Assembly (NCBI GenBank): GCA_958510825.1
Contig: OY294048.1
Span: 30,655,026 to 30,719,025, forward strand
Reading direction: 5' to 3'
DNA: 64,000 nucleotides
Source: Brachypterus glaber
Lineage: Eukaryota; Arthropoda; Insecta; Coleoptera; Kateretidae
Below, one piece after another: positions 22,711-35,030 of this stretch. Made by a program: the position numbers and the translations under genes. Each line of letters begins with the position of its first letter. The first letter of the stretch is position 1. The notes under the pieces are model-generated. The model saw only the letters and a list, made by a program, of their open reading frames with translations. It searched no databases and had not been told where the DNA came from.

Positions 22711-23935
22711 TATTCTTTTTCTACAATCTAATAGAAAAGTTAACATTTTTACAAAAACAAATTAAGTTTTTTGACCGAAAAATAATCTATTTCTTAGCAT
22801 TTTACAGCAATCGCAAAATTGAATTTTGCGCTCTAGAGTGTAGGCAATCGGCAAGTCAATCGTAAAACAGCTGTCAACTTGAATTATTATATTATTATTA
22901 TATTATTTATCTTTAATCAAATCTGAATTTTATGTGCTAAATATTTATGTGTTAAATATTTGTTGTTACGAAGGAATTATGGAGTTACATTCATAAGGGT
23001 TTTTCTTCTAAACGACCAGATTGCAAAAAATTGTAAGTGCTGCGACGTTGTAAGGTTACAAATTTACTACCTGAAGTGTATTTATTTATTTTAGATCGTA
23101 GAAAAAAAGTTTTTTTCACAAAATTTTATTTCTGCTTTCGCGTAATTGCTGATCTCTGCTAGACGCCTCGATTAGCAAATTACACGCCAGTCATTTTGGG
23201 CTCTTAATACAAAAATAACTATTTTCTACGATCTAATAGAAAAGTAAACATTTCTACAAAAACAAATAAAGTTTTCAGACTTCAAAATTTAGTTTAGTTA
23301 GTTTAGTTTAGTTTATTGTTTATACTCGTTCGGGGACCTTTTTTAAAAGGTAGTTTATACCTTATTAGAGTGATTGTTAGTACAATAAATTTAATTATTA
23401 ACATCAATAATAAAATCAATTAAAAGGTTTATTTTCCTCTCTAATACTTTTGAATTTAATAACCTCTTTCTTAGTATTTTTCTTTTCTGCTCGTATTTTT
23501 ACGCTCTATGTATAGTGTAGGCAACCGGCTGGGCTCTGTCACGTATATGCTGCAATGTTCTGGTCCGCCATTTTTTTAATATAAAATTATTATTTATTTT
23601 GAATTAAATCTCAATTTCGTGTGGTAAATATTTGTGTGGTAAATAGTTGTGTTTACAAAGAAATTACGAAGAGTGACAGTGATGAGGATTTTACTTCTAC
23701 AATAAGTGCTGCGACCTTGTAAGGTTACAAACTTACCGCCTGAAATGTATTTATTTATTTATTTTGAATCGTAGAAAAAATGTTGTTTGTATTACGAGCA
23801 CAAAATGTGATTACTGCTTTCGCGTGATTGCTGATGCTAGATGCTAGATGCCTCAATCAGAAAATTCCACGCTCAATCAGAAATCAGTTATTTTGCGCTC
23901 TTAATACAAAAATAACAATTTTTACCTAGATTACA
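22711..23935. repeat. Two-copy direct repeat, 669-bp offset
   Basis: Landmarks recur in order: gtgtaggcaayyggc, gtgtggtaaatatttgtg (diverged in copy 1), agtgctgcgac, ttgtaaggttacaaa, ctgctttcgcgtaattgctg, and tgcgctcttaatacaaaaat. The gctgcgac block is at 23036 and 23705. The left edge of each copy contains tctaatagaaaagt, and ttagt microsatellite lies between them (about 23285-23330). There is no coding potential. It may be a diverged satellite or an old tandem duplication. Confidence 0.75.
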
Positions 23936-24489
23936 AAGATTGCCAGGCGAGGTCGAAGAGCGCAATCGCCCTAAAAACAGGTTTGGTTTGGTTTGGACTT
24001 TGTAGTATTTATTTAATCGTTTTTTTTATTATTTTTTTTGCCTCTGGTCCCCCACTGAAAAAAATTTGAAAATTGAGAATTTCCTAATTAGCAGACCCAG
24101 GTTTCTGACATGCATGTTTCAGTTTTCATCTGTTCGGAAGGCATGAAAAAAAAACCTTTTGGAAGGATAGACAGACCACATTGATATGTATATAGATTTC
24201 ATGGATAAAGTAGAAAAATAAATATTTGATGAAATATTGTATAAAACACGTGAGTAAATAGATACTAAGTTAACCCAATTAGGTATTATTAATTGGTTAA
24301 CCCATTAATGCCTTGCGTGTTTATATGACTACAGCTAGCAACACTACACAATATCAAACTTTTTTTAATTTTGTGATTAGTTGACTGTTTTGTTTAAATA
24401 CAGACGTGTTCCTGAATAACAAGGCTAAATTATCAATAGTTTTAAAATAAAGATAGTTTTGTGAATTTAACAACACTATCAAAAAAGAA
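23936..24489. other. Unassigned stretch
   Basis: No recognisable gene, RNA or repeat apart from short AT-rich runs. Confidence 0.45.
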
Positions 24490-25184
24490 AGTTATCTATC
24501 TGTCCTTAAAATCAAATGGACAGGAAACAGTGAATAATACCATTTCATCCTTTTTGGGAATCATCAGCACTGTGTATCCTGTATGTTGCTAATATTGAAA
24601 TAAAACGTTAGATATATATAAAAGCATGGTGACATTTATTGATGTGGTCACTGTTATCTGTTCACTTGTTCACAAAAGGCAAATCGCTACAATATTGGGT
24701 GTACATTAACGTGCATTTAAAATGCCACGGACCTAAACATTATATGAACCTTTAGCCTGTTAAGCAGAGTTAAACAAGTTAAGAATTGACAGTCTATAAA
24801 AATATATACTGCACGTTTGTCGGTTAATAACCGAAAAATATATATAAAAAAGTTATCTATCTGTCGTTAAAATCAAATGGACAGGAAACAGTGAATAGTA
24901 CCATTTCATCCTTTTTGGGAATCATCAGCACTGTGTATCCTGTATGTTGCTAATATTGAAATAAAACGTTAGATAGATATAAAAGCATGGTGCCATTTAT
25001 TGATGTGGTCACTGTTATCTGTTCACTTGTTCACAAAAGGCAAATCGCTACAATTTAGGGTGTACAGTAACGTGCATTCGAAATGCCACGGACCTAAACC
25101 ATTATATGAACCTTTAGCCGGTTAAGCAGAATTAAACAAGTTAAGAATTGACAGTCTATAAAAATATATACTGCACGTTTGTTG
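24490..25184. repeat. Two-copy tandem repeat, 361-bp unit
   Basis: Units start agttatctatctgtc at 24490 and 24851 and are nearly identical, differing mostly by single bases. Each has gggaatcatcagcactgtg, ataaaacgttagata, tataaaagcatggtg and gttcacttgttcacaaaagg. The tataaaag step could be a TATA box, so the unit might be LTR-like. However, no primer-binding site or internal retroviral region lies between the copies. A 51-bp piece of this unit recurs at 45280-45330. Confidence 0.85.
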
Positions 25185-25212
25185 GTTCATATAATGGTTT
25201 AGGTCCGTGGCC
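25085..25212. repeat. Inverted fragment closing the 361-bp repeat pair
   Basis: gccacggacctaaaccatta at 25085-25112 is answered by its exact inverse at about 25185-25212, so the second unit ends in a hairpin with a loop of about 70 bases. This suggests a third, inverted partial copy or a foldback end. Confidence 0.85.
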
Positions 25213-25758
25213 CACAACTGTCAACTGAACTTTTTGTATATTTTTTTTGTCAAAATTAATGGAGAGCCCATAGAACAAGCAATGAAGCTTATTTGGGTAG
25301 TATATTATAAATAAATAAATAAAATAAAGTTTAAAAATAAAATATGTTTTTTTGGAATTTTTATTATTTTTGTTCATTTTTTATAAATTAACTTTCAAAT
25401 AAACGTATTTTAAGTAAAAATACTTTTTCATCAAAACCACCCATAAGTGACTGGCGGGTCTCCCCTTGCCCCACCGGTAATATAAAAATATAATTTATAC
25501 TAAAATTAACTACTGGCCTCATAACTAACCATATCCTAAAATTTAAACAAATTTGCCAATGAAAGAATAACATCGTCCTTAAAGGGTTAATCACCATGCC
25601 ATAAATAAGTATTGCCCGTTCCTAAATTAAATTCAATTGGAAAGATTTGCATCAAAATTAGATTGTTTACGTCAGGATTGCAAAAAAGTTACCAATGATG
25701 TAATGAAACTCATTATAAAACAAACCTATTTTGGGTGACAAAATATACTAATATACAT
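25213..25758. other. Unassigned stretch
   Basis: Two weak minus-strand frames (25156-25377 and 25388-25597) have no recognisable domain and look random. Nothing else was seen. Confidence 0.45.
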
Positions 25759-26775
25759 TATGTCCAGTAAATGATGTCATTAATTTTAAAGGGTGATTCT
25801 ACATAGGAAAATATGGAAAAAAGTTCTTATAAACATATGTCTAAAAATGCGTCGTAAGGGAGCTAAGCCCCTTTGAGAATTGCTAAAAAAAATCGGTTTT
25901 TATTTAATAACTCAGGAACGCTTTGAGGTACAGCAACGATGTTTTGAATGTAAACTAACCTTAATAAGGCCCATTTTTATATGATACCTTCATGTACTTA
26001 TTTTAAACAGGGGTGTGGGAAACTGGGGGGGCCTTATTAGCTTTTGTCCCAAACTTTTTTCTGCGTAACTTTTTTGTGACTTTGTTTTTGAAATATGATT
26101 CCTCAGGTCAAAATACATAAAAAATTTTACTGTTATTCTTATACTTTAGGATTAACCGTTTTCGAGAATTTATTTTAAAGTGAAATTTCACTTATCGAGG
26201 ACGAAAAGATAAGTACTAATATGTTTAAAACCAAAATTTCAATGATGCAATGTTATTCTACAACAAAAACTAAGAAAAAAAGTTTCTATACATGTAGGTT
26301 TTTGATATACATTCACCTTACATCATTAAAATTTAGGTTTTCAACATTTTAGTATTTAATTCATCGTCCTCGAATCGTGAAATTATACCTTCCAATTAAT
26401 TTTTCTCTAAAACGGTTAATCCTACAGTGTTAGAACAAGTATCTTTTTTTATGTATTTTGATCTGAGGAATTATATTCCAAAAATAAAATCACAAAAAAG
26501 TTACATAGAAAAAGTTTGGGACAAAAAACTAATAAGGCCCCCCAGTTTCGCACACCCCTGGTTAATATAAGTTCATGGAAATAGCACACGAAAATGGGCC
26601 TTACTATAGTTAGTTTACATTCAAAACCTCTTTGCTGTACCTCAAAGCGTTCCTGAGTTATTAAATAAAAACCGAATTTTTTAGCCATTTTTAAAGGGGC
26701 TTAGCTCCATTAGGACGCATTTTTAGACATATGTTTATAGGAACTTTTTTTTCATATTTTCCTTTGCTGGACATC
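25759..26775. mobile_element. Near-perfect 1-kb foldback element
   Basis: Termini atgtccagtaaa and ttgctggacat are inverted. The arms (about 25795-26270 and 26300-26768) share, in mirror order, aaacatatgtctaaaaatgc, agctaagcccctt, ttatttaataactcaggaac, tttgaggtacagcaa, aataaggccc, caggggtgtg, ccttattag, cccaaacttttt and ggattaaccgtttt. The loop is only some tens of bases. The left terminus has an extra block of roughly 35 bases. The transcript would form a very long hairpin. There is no coding function: frames in each arm mirror each other. Confidence 0.9.
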
Positions 26776-28274
26776 CTATATTAATAAAAAAAAAATGGAA
26801 TGCAAATGGTTTTTATTATACACTTTTCTGGGCATAAATAATGTTATATAGTGCGAAATACTATTTTGGGCTATTTGGAAAATAAAATGCGAAAGACAAA
26901 GCATTTCCCTATTTATGTATTTTTTATTGCTGGAAAGACATGTTTTTAAAAACATTCATGAATAAAAATATAATAAAGACCGGAAGGAAAAAATCTTAAA
27001 CTTTCTAACAGACAAATGCCGTCTGGGGAGCTTTATGAAAAAAAATGTAATTTCATTTAACTCGCCCAAAGCAGAATTCCACCCTGTCACAGGAATATAT
27101 ATATTAGAATGGAGTAGGAATGATTGTTTTTTTCAATCATTCCTCTACGATTTTTCCTTTTAGGGCTGGTACTTAGAAGTACAATAGTTTTTTTTATTAA
27201 CGTTTATATTATGGAGTGGTGTTTTAAAACCGCATATTTGTGAATTGATTTTTATAATTGTTTGTTATCGAGTATCAGGATAAGGGGTAAAATAGAACAG
27301 TTGAAATGCAAAAATAGAGAATTTGTGGTATTTTAAAAATAACCTTTAAAATTAGTTGCTGTATTGATGAAATACCCCACTATATTTGTTTAGATTTCGT
27401 TCAAATAATAAATATAAATTTATTATTTTTTCCTTTAAAATGAATTGCGGCTAATACGGGTTGACCGAAGTCGTTATCAAATATGAGTTGTAATTAGTTC
27501 GAGACGCAGCGCGTACATTCGATATTATCAATCAATATCGCAGCCGGCCATTGCTGTTTCGGTAACTCACTATGCAAAAAGGAGATTATAGATACCATCT
27601 ATGATATACAGTTCCACTTCAACACAACATTTTCGCGTTACTGAATATAGAGCACAGGACCTATCCAGCACCACTTCTGAGCTCAGACATTACAAGAACC
27701 TCTAACATCAAGGTACAAATTGACGTTTTGAGACCCCTAGGGTCCAACAATATTACTTATGGGTCAAATCTTCTCTAATAAATATTTAACGTAACATGGT
27801 AACAAAACTATTTAACTTTTTACGACGTTTATCGGTAACAAAATTATACCTTTAATAATTATGTTACCTCAAGAATATATTTTAGGTCCTCTAGCTACCA
27901 CCTATAATATTGTTGTCACTACCTAATTAAGTGCTTATATACCTACTGTTGTCAAGGATTGTTTATTTGAAATCAAATAAAATTAATTGACTCATTCATT
28001 ATTGACCTTTGAGAAGCATTGTTTATTGACAACGTTCAATAATTATTATTATTTATTATAATAAATAAAATAAATAAGACAATAATTAACTTTTGAACAT
28101 ATTTGTCTGACAGCTATGTCAAAATAATTTTTAAGCTATATTTTTAACTCATATTTGGAGTTACTAGCTTTAGGTTGTAGAAAAAATATTATATGCACCA
28201 CGTATGCGAACTGTCTTAGAGTTCTCGAATATTATTTGGCTTAGTTCGCAAACTAATCACTACTAATTACACAG
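26776..28274. other. Unassigned AT-rich stretch
   Basis: No gene is recognisable. A perfect short hairpin (ggaatgattg/caatcattcc with a T-rich loop) lies at about 27117-27142. It has no context that would make it a known RNA. Confidence 0.45.
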
Positions 28275-28820
28275 GCTGAGGCCCACCTATTCTTATGTAT
28301 TTTGGGATGCTGAACACGAATCTGTCGTAAAAAAGTCACTTCATGGGCTCATTTTTTTGGCTACACTAAAATTGCAGATGAGATTTTCACAATTTTAGCA
28401 GTATAGCAAAAAAATGAGCCTTATTTTGGCAGATTCGTGGTCACCATTCCAAAATACATAAGAATAAGTGAGTCTCAGCTCCAGCAAAGAAAATTTTTTT
28501 TTGGGCCTTTATAAGGCTTACAAGTTGTCTCAACCCCAGAATAGACAACTTTTTCTTTAACTTGTAAGCCTTATAAAGGCCCAAAAAAATTTTTCTTTGC
28601 TGGAGCTGAGACTCACCTAGTGTATTTTGGGATGCTGATCACGAATCTGTCATAAAAAGGCATTACATGGCTTCATTTTTCGCTACACTGAAATGATATG
28701 AGATTTTTACCAGTTTAGACAGATTTTTCAGTGTAGCAAAAAAATGAGCCCATGAAGTGTCTTTTTTATGACAGATTCGTATTCAGCTTCCCAAAATACA
28801 TAAGAATAGATGGGTCTCAA
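28275..28820. repeat. Cluster of three adjacent hairpins, itself palindromic
   Basis: Hairpin 1 (28275-28479) and hairpin 3 (28611-28820) belong to one family, with arms cctattcttatgtattttgg, cacgaatctgtc and atgggctcattttt. Hairpin 2 (28471-28612) lies between them, with a different and almost perfect stem: gtctcagctccagcaaagaa through ggcctttataaggcttacaa. Hairpin 1's right arm, agtgagtctcagc, merges into hairpin 2, which merges into hairpin 3. The outer arms of 1 and 3 also pair with each other. The arrangement is A-A'-B-B'-A-A'. Confidence 0.9.
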
Positions 28821-29035
28821 GCCCAGCACATACAATTTTTCGTTTTTTTTTTTGTGGGCCTGTGTTATTTATCTAATAAAATGATATTTTTTATCCACAC
28901 TAACATGCATATATTTTGCATATAATATTTTTATTACATGATCGTCTTTTTTACATTATTTATTGCTGCATAATCTCCCTTTGCAGAGCCAATGCATACT
29001 TTTTTCTCTATAAATAGATTTTGTGGGAACCAATG

Positions 29036-29275
29036 AACTAATAACTCTTCTCTCTAGACTACGCATACCGTTAATATAAAGTATCGCCAACATCTCGGTT
29101 TGTTTGTAAACAAATAGTAGGTATATTCAGGCCTTTACTCAGTTACTAGTAACTGTTATTGTTGTCTCTGTTAAAACAAAGCTGTGCGAGCAAGACAGAC
29201 AAATGTATATGTTGGCTAAGTTTTTGTCAGTTTTTACAAATGAAATGCCTATTCTAGAGAGCAGAGTTATTAGTT
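29036..29275. mobile_element. MITE-like element, about 240 bp
   Basis: Left end aactaataactcttctctct and right end agagagcagagttattagtt are inverted repeats of about 23 bases with one mismatch. Weaker inverted similarity (cgccaacat / atgttggct) continues inward. Size fits a MITE, but a target duplication was not certain. Confidence 0.65.
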
Positions 29276-30404
29276 AAGTGACTTAGCTTAATTTAAAAGA
29301 TGTAACAAAAACATTAGGGCTAATCTTGAATAAAAATTACGTTTTAGTGACGTGCCAATGCAAGCCAACAGTTAGTCCTTTTAGTAGAAGTCTACACATT
29401 ATAAAATCGTTGCCAGTAAAATCGGAGGTGCTCGGTTTCGGAAGATAAAGGATTTTATTCATCAGAAATGACCACAGTCGACTTACTAGTAATTTATACT
29501 GTTTCAGCTTATTCTATATTTTGTTCAGAGAATTTAAATCCAAATACCATTAGAATTTCAATTGTCATTATCGTCACTGGCATTATCAGTACTTGGATTC
29601 ATTTCTACAACTCCGATTGGAGTTCTGACAGTAACTGTGATTAAAATATTAATTTTATAAGGGGGTTTAGCCAAAATTATTAGATTACCATTAACTTTTT
29701 GTAAATATCTATGTAAAAAATACCTATTTAAAAAAACTTTATTATTTTTCTTCTTGGTCCGCAAAAACCCTCAACTTTTTTTCCATAGAATAATATTACT
29801 ATAGTTTAAAAAAAAAACATGGAAAGAAACAATTAAAAAATGGTAATATATTTTTAGACCTACCTGAGGAGAATTAATTATATATTATATGATTAAAAAA
29901 TTTAGTTTATTTTATTTTATATTAAGATCTTGAAATAAATATTTTTATGAAAATAGGGAATTAAATATATTTCTTAGTTTGATTATTACTTTATCATATT
30001 AAATGCTTTAATTTTTAGTATTTCTCCAAAACTAATGACTGCAATAAAAATTAGTTCTAATTTCGTGCAAATATAGTCAAGGTTGAAAAACCAACGCGCC
30101 ATATTGACTCCGCCATTTTGAAATTTTAAGTTATTGACATTGGTCTACATCAAGATTGAAAAAAAAAGAAAATTTTGGACTACCCTATTGGCACGGAATT
30201 TTTTTTATGTTTTTGTTATTTTATTCAAAATCAGCGGTATTAAAAATAGCCGTATGCAAACTTTCAGAATTATGTCCACTTTTATTTTTCCCTAACCCAC
30301 TGTGGCGTGTGGAGATCGCCTTGCATTACTTTGCATAAAGTATATTGCTTGCGTAAAGTAAAGTATATCGCCCTGTAAATTTCGAAACAACTCTTACAAT
30401 TAAA
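29276..30404. other. Unassigned AT-rich stretch
   Basis: No supported gene. Short frames around 29558-29764 and 30156-30338 have no recognisable motif. Confidence 0.45.
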
Positions 30405-30552
30405 AAATCCTAAAAAAAAAAAACGTAAAAAATCATGAAGCGTCGAAAGTTGAATATTTATAATAATAATACCTTTATTCCAGCAAAAATACCATATATA
30501 AATTAAATTAAAATAATAATAATAATACATGTTTAAAAGGATACAATCAAGA

Positions 30553-31149
30553 TTATCGCTCTACAGCCAAGGCAAGGGACCAGCTTTTCCAGAGATCAGA
30601 AGTCCATTTTATATCTGAGCTCGCAAGCGCCTGCGTCAGGGAATTCATTGAGGCACAGATGCGACTTCGGAATCCAAACACCAGGAACCGCCTCGTTGCC
30701 GCAAGGTCCGGAATACGCTCACTTGTGAACATCTCGCTTGCACTGCAGTGCCACGGCAAATTATTTAGGAGACGAAAGGCATTGTTAAAACAGACCCGGA
30801 GCTTGTTCCACCAGCCACGAGTAAAATTGCACCAGAGCTCAGCCATATAAAGTCCCGAACAATAAGTTCTAAATAGAACACGTTTTACTTCGGCACTACA
30901 CATGGAAAATCTGCGAGCTATCATGTTCGCACGAATACACAAGGAGTTGTATTGTCGTTGAATGTCTAGGTTATCCGAAAGGTCACTATTTAAAATATGG
31001 CCTAAGTACTTAAATTCAGAAACTAAACGAATGACAGTATTATTTAAAGTTAAAGGGGGAACACTTAAGTTCTTGTAGTTAACGAAACACCATAGCACAA
31101 GTTTTGTCGACGTTATATGTAAGGAAGTGCTCGTGTGCGAATTTTTCAC
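30553..31149 (-). pseudogene. LINE RT C-terminal (thumb and tail) region
   Basis: A 198-residue frame overlaps the RT frame in another phase (31079-31149). It continues the protein with FKYLGHILNSDLSD, an RANMIARRFSMCS helix, RVLFRTYCSGLYMAELWCNF, and LRVCFNNAFRLLNNLPWHCS. This NNAFR...LP..CSASEMF pattern is characteristic of the region after the RT in CR1/L2/Rex-type elements. The overlap means a single-base shift separates it from the catalytic core. The opposite-strand frame at 30659-30850 is a shadow. Confidence 0.8.
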
Positions 31150-31902
31150 ATATTGATAAAAGTATTCTTAGCCCATGGAGGGAGGGGCACAACAGGACCA
31201 TATCGTCCGCATAACTAATGCAATTAATCCGTTCATCATTGATAACACAGCCGACTCCCACCAGCTTAAGAAGGAGATGCAGTTTGTCTACGTAGGTATT
31301 AAAGCAGTCCGGGGAAATAAGGCTACCTTTTCGAACACCATTGCGTATATAATAGGTAGAAGAGGAGTATGCTCCCCAACGAGCTACTCCCTGTACGTTG
31401 TTATTCCAGTAGCAAAGTAAGCGCAGCCATATGCGAGGAACATTTCTTTGATGGAGAATTTTTAGAAATGTGGGATGATGTACGTGATCAAATGCCTTAC
31501 TAATGTCTAGAAAGACAACATAAACTGGAGTTTTACGATTCAGATAGTATCTTAAAGTTTTCTTTAATAAAAAAACGGCTTCTGATGTACCAGACTTCTT
31601 TTTAAAACCAAACTGATTGGGCGTTGTGTTTAAAAATGGCCTGATAAGGTTTAGCATAATATTCTCAAGGACCTTCGAAGTTGCCGTAGATAGGGCTATC
31701 GGCCTATAGTTTGAAGAGGCCGAGACATTACCTGTTTTGTTCTTAATAATGGGTACAACAATAGGCAGAAGGCAGGAATCCATGTCGCAGCATACCCGTA
31801 AAGCAGAGAGCTAAAAGAACGTGGAGTTTTTTTCCCAGAATACTTAATATGCTCGGGGCAGATATCATCCCATCCTGCAGCCTTATTTGGTTTGAGGGCC
31901 AT
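31079..31902 (-). pseudogene. LINE reverse transcriptase core
   Basis: The first stretch has KPNKAAGWDDICPEHIK, the usual RT motif 0/1 wording. After a frameshift near 31785 a 234-residue frame carries NYRPIALSTATSKVLE, VVFLDISKAFDHVHH (first catalytic Asp, residue 93), NGVRKGSLISPDCFNTYVD, and YADDMVLL (residues 191-194, the catalytic YADD). All catalytic aspartates are intact, but the frame is disrupted on both sides. It would copy LINE RNA into DNA during target-primed reverse transcription. Confidence 0.88.
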
Positions 31903-31918
31903 GACAGCCTTTTCAACT

Positions 31919-32697
31919 TCAAAAATAGTGAGTTAATAATAATAAGTATAGTAATAGTGAGTTATCGTTTTTGTCCTTGCCAGATATCAAATAATTAGGG
32001 GAGTCGTCATCAGGAGGGTATAAATTTCCAATTTTCTCATAAATAGAACCCCATAGATTGGCTATATTATCCTCTCCTATGATGTCATCAATACTAGCTG
32101 CCGCCACAGACTTAGAAGAAGCTACGGAAGCTGTCGATTTCCAGAAAGAATAAAAGTCCTTGTCATGGTAGTTATAGGCTAGTGCGTCAGCACGGGCTTG
32201 ATCTTCTCGTTTCCTAAGATCTTTTAGAGCTACTTTAAACCGAGCCCTGGATTGACGACTTTCTTTGTTAATTGGCCCTTGGGTTGGTCTCCCAGCAGCC
32301 ATCCAATTAAGAAAGGCGGTGCGTGATGTACGATAAAGTGTAGCTATTTCGTCTGACCATCCAGGTATATTTTTCGACCTGCTCGCAGTCTGCATATTAA
32401 AGGATTCCTTAATGGACGTCTTAAAATTGGATAATATCTCGGTGTAGAAAGAAGTAATCTCTTTTAGGTGACTAGGGTTAGAGCAGTTTAAAACTAAGCA
32501 GTTGGTGCTGGAAGGAACAACTATTCCAAATAAGTAACGGTTAGTGTTACTTTGATATTTTCTAATAAAACGAAAACATTTCCTCGTCCATTTAAGTCGG
32601 TTATTTATATTTCCAGGCGTGACATGTAAAAAAGGTAAGTTATCAAGATTTACCTTAATGTATAAAGGTAGGTGATCCGAAGGTGTCGGATAATAAT
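31919..32697 (-). pseudogene. LINE endonuclease tail and linker region
   Basis: The first codons after the 5' junction spell a PTPSDHLPLYIKV segment. This matches the final SDHxP block of apurinic-type LINE endonucleases, whose histidine is catalytic. About 200 residues of linker follow, including KNIPGWSDEIATLYRTSRTA and an RARFKVALKDLRKRE helix typical of the spacer before the RT. The catalytic N-terminal two thirds of the endonuclease are missing through 5' truncation. The frame ends after a microsatellite-like insertion near 31926-31964, flanked by the direct repeat atagtgagtt. Confidence 0.75.
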
Positions 32698-33425
32698 AAA
32701 CCTTATAGTGTCCTCTAAATGATTTCAGTACTTTTTTTTGAAAATGTTTGCTACCTTGTGTAAAAAATTAAATTTAAGTGGCACATGTATAAATTTTAAA
32801 ACATAGTACAAATATAGGGTATAAAATCATAAAAATGTATTACCCCATGTCCGGATGCGTCATGATGCGTCCCGACTCGTCAGGTAAAAAAATAGAAATT
32901 TGTGGAAAAATTTAAGATTTGATTTTTTTGTATATTTTTAGGTTTAAAACAATTAAATAGACCTAAACAATAGAAATCTACTCAAAGGTAACTTAATTTT
33001 TGGCGATATTAGGCATACATTTATGTTGTGACAGTTAAAAATAAACTTTTTTGGTCAGTTATGTAAAATTTTATACTCAATTTGAATCCGAATAAAAAAC
33101 ACCCCCATTTTTTTAAGTTACCCCCTCTCCCGCCTAAGTATGTGGATAAAAAAAAATCTGCTGTGATGAAAAGGTGCCCCCCTTTATATTGAAGCTTAGT
33201 ACCAAATTTGAAAAACATATATAGCTATCTGTTACGGTTTCTGAGATACCGACTTGTAACAGGTTACTTAGCCCATCCGATTTGCAATGTGCCACTTAAA
33301 TTTGATTTTTTACTCAAGGTATCAAACAATTTCAAAAAATATGTATTGAAATCATTTAGAGGATACTATAAGGTTTATAAATATTCAACATTCGACGCTT
33401 CATGATTTTTTTTTTTTTGGGATTT

Positions 33426-34842
33426 TTTACCTGTGTGTATCATGTACATATTGGTTCTCAAAGGGATGTCACAAAATAAAAAAAAATATTAAAGCTAAAA
33501 AACTGATGCTAAATCCATTAAAACTAAATTTTGCCAAAAAATGTGGCATTCGCCCCTTGAGAACCAAGCCCCTGACATGTATCAGAAAAAATAAATATTG
33601 AGTTTTCATGAAATATTTCTGAAATTTTAGAGTTTTCTTTAAAATCCTCATTTTAAGCTATTTTATAAGATTTTCTGAACTTTTACCGAATATTTTCCCT
33701 AAAAATCCATAATACCCATATTAGCTAGCACATAAAACTCCTAATAAAGCGGCTGGTTCATAAACTACGGAACGCTTAAAGGTGAGGGTCAAATAAAGTT
33801 AAGCTGACAGATAAATTACGGAAAAAACGCAAACTTTTATAACCGCAAACAAGAATGAACCTAAAAAAAAAAACAGTTTCCAACCATAGCAATCAAAGAC
33901 TTGCATTTATTTATACGATATTTTATGACTAATTTTTATAAAATTTATTTGACGCTTGGGGCAGATGAAGACATTGTTTGATCGAAATGAAATTTAACAG
34001 GCTTATTATTAGTCTTTTTCAAATTTCTCCACTATTAAAATTAAAAAAAAAAAAAATCACCTGTAAGGTTCGTTCCACCCTAATGTACAGAGTTGATTAG
34101 TACAAGAAACCAAAAATATTTTTTTTGCAGATACTATGTTCAAAATTCACAGGGCAATATGTGTTAATGTACTTCCTCTTGGTTTACTAAATGATAGTCC
34201 AAGCAAAAAATGTGTAAAATTCTTTCTACAGGCGAGAGCTTCCGAATTCAATTTGGTTTTGGTTCATTTGTGGATGACCGGTGTTCAATTTACAATATTG
34301 TAATCTCATCTAGTACACTGGCTTAGCGCAAGATTTCTTTTTAATAGTTATTTATAATAATAGGGCGAAAAGTAAGTTTTTGATTGAACAATAATAGTAA
34401 TAAACCTACGAAATTAAAATAAAACTTTTCGTCTGTGTATTATACAATATTTTTTATTCGATTGTTACTAATTATAATAAATGATTAAAATATATTTAAT
34501 TCTAAAATGTAAAATATATTTCTTTTTACTGTCTTCTTACCTATCTAGTTATGCATGACAAATTGCTATCCAATCAAACTGTAAAAAAAAACAATTGAAT
34601 AATAATTGAATAAAAAAGATTAGTCCAACGTCAACAACCTTTTAAAGAAGAAGAAGAGAGGGAATAACTGAATAATGTTATTCAAAAAGTGTTTATAAAC
34701 TAAAAACAATGCATTAAAACTGAGTGTCCTACACAAGGAGTATTTCTTTATAAAAAGCTTAAAAACCAGTTTTAGTTAGATGGCCGAAAAAATTCTTGGC
34801 CACAAAGAATAATTTTTCGCTTGGTTATTATATTATTCATAG
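33426..34842. other. Unassigned AT-rich stretch
   Basis: No gene or clear repeat. A minus-strand frame at 33469-33651 is lysine/phenylalanine-rich and looks random. Confidence 0.45.
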
Positions 34843-35030
34843 GGCCTGCGCTAGAATAATACTAATCATTAATTTATTGTTTTTTTCCCCAAAAAGCTCT
34901 TGAACGAGGTCCTTCCGCCTCTAGAATAATATTATATAGTTTCGAATTACAAAAAAATAGGATAATATTATACCGTAGTTTCCAATTTAAAAAAAATCAA
35001 AAATCGTCCTAGACAAAAAGTTCTTGGATA
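34843..35030. repeat. Interspersed repeat sharing gcctgcgctagaata, copy A
   Basis: The stretch from tattattcatagggcctgcg to gacaaaaagttcttggatat resembles 52626-52732 in the same order: gcctgcgctagaata, attttca/ttttcaaaaatc, cctagacaaaaa, then cttggatat. An internal inverted echo (ccgcctctagaataatatta) suggests a palindromic MITE. Ends are unresolved. Confidence 0.55.

Larger units (their letters stand above)
30462..32697 (-). mobile_element. 5'-truncated non-LTR retrotransposon (CR1/L2/Rex1-like), minus strand
   Basis: Reading on the minus strand, the element enters inside the last part of an AP-like endonuclease, continues through a linker and a reverse transcriptase, and ends in an aataaaggtattattattat tail. 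Its 5' junction is defined to within a few bases because the inverted-repeat host is split there (aaggttta | insert). The tail abuts aatattcaac of the host. The coding region is broken into at least four frames by frameshifts, so it is dead. Clade assignment is tentative and based on RT wording and the C-terminal YNNAFR-like region. Confidence 0.85.
30405..33425. mobile_element. Terminal-inverted-repeat element interrupted by a LINE
   Basis: The right arm (about 33293-33425) reads gtgccacttaaatttgattt, caaggtatcaaacaattt, gaaatcatttagaggatact, aaggttta, aatattcaacattcgacgct and tcatgatttttt. On the left the same arm is found inverted but in two pieces. The outer part is at about 30405-30461, and the inner part at about 32698-32795. 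The 2.2-kb LINE sits exactly between them. Without the LINE the element is about 0.79 kb with a non-palindromic centre. No transposase was seen. Confidence 0.85.

Noticed and set aside
24490..25184. Pair of LTRs
   Set aside because: The copies are directly adjacent with no internal region, primer-binding site or polypurine tract; treated as a tandem repeat.
30659..30850. 63-residue plus-strand frame with Arg-rich start
   Set aside because: Antisense to the LINE RT C-terminal region.
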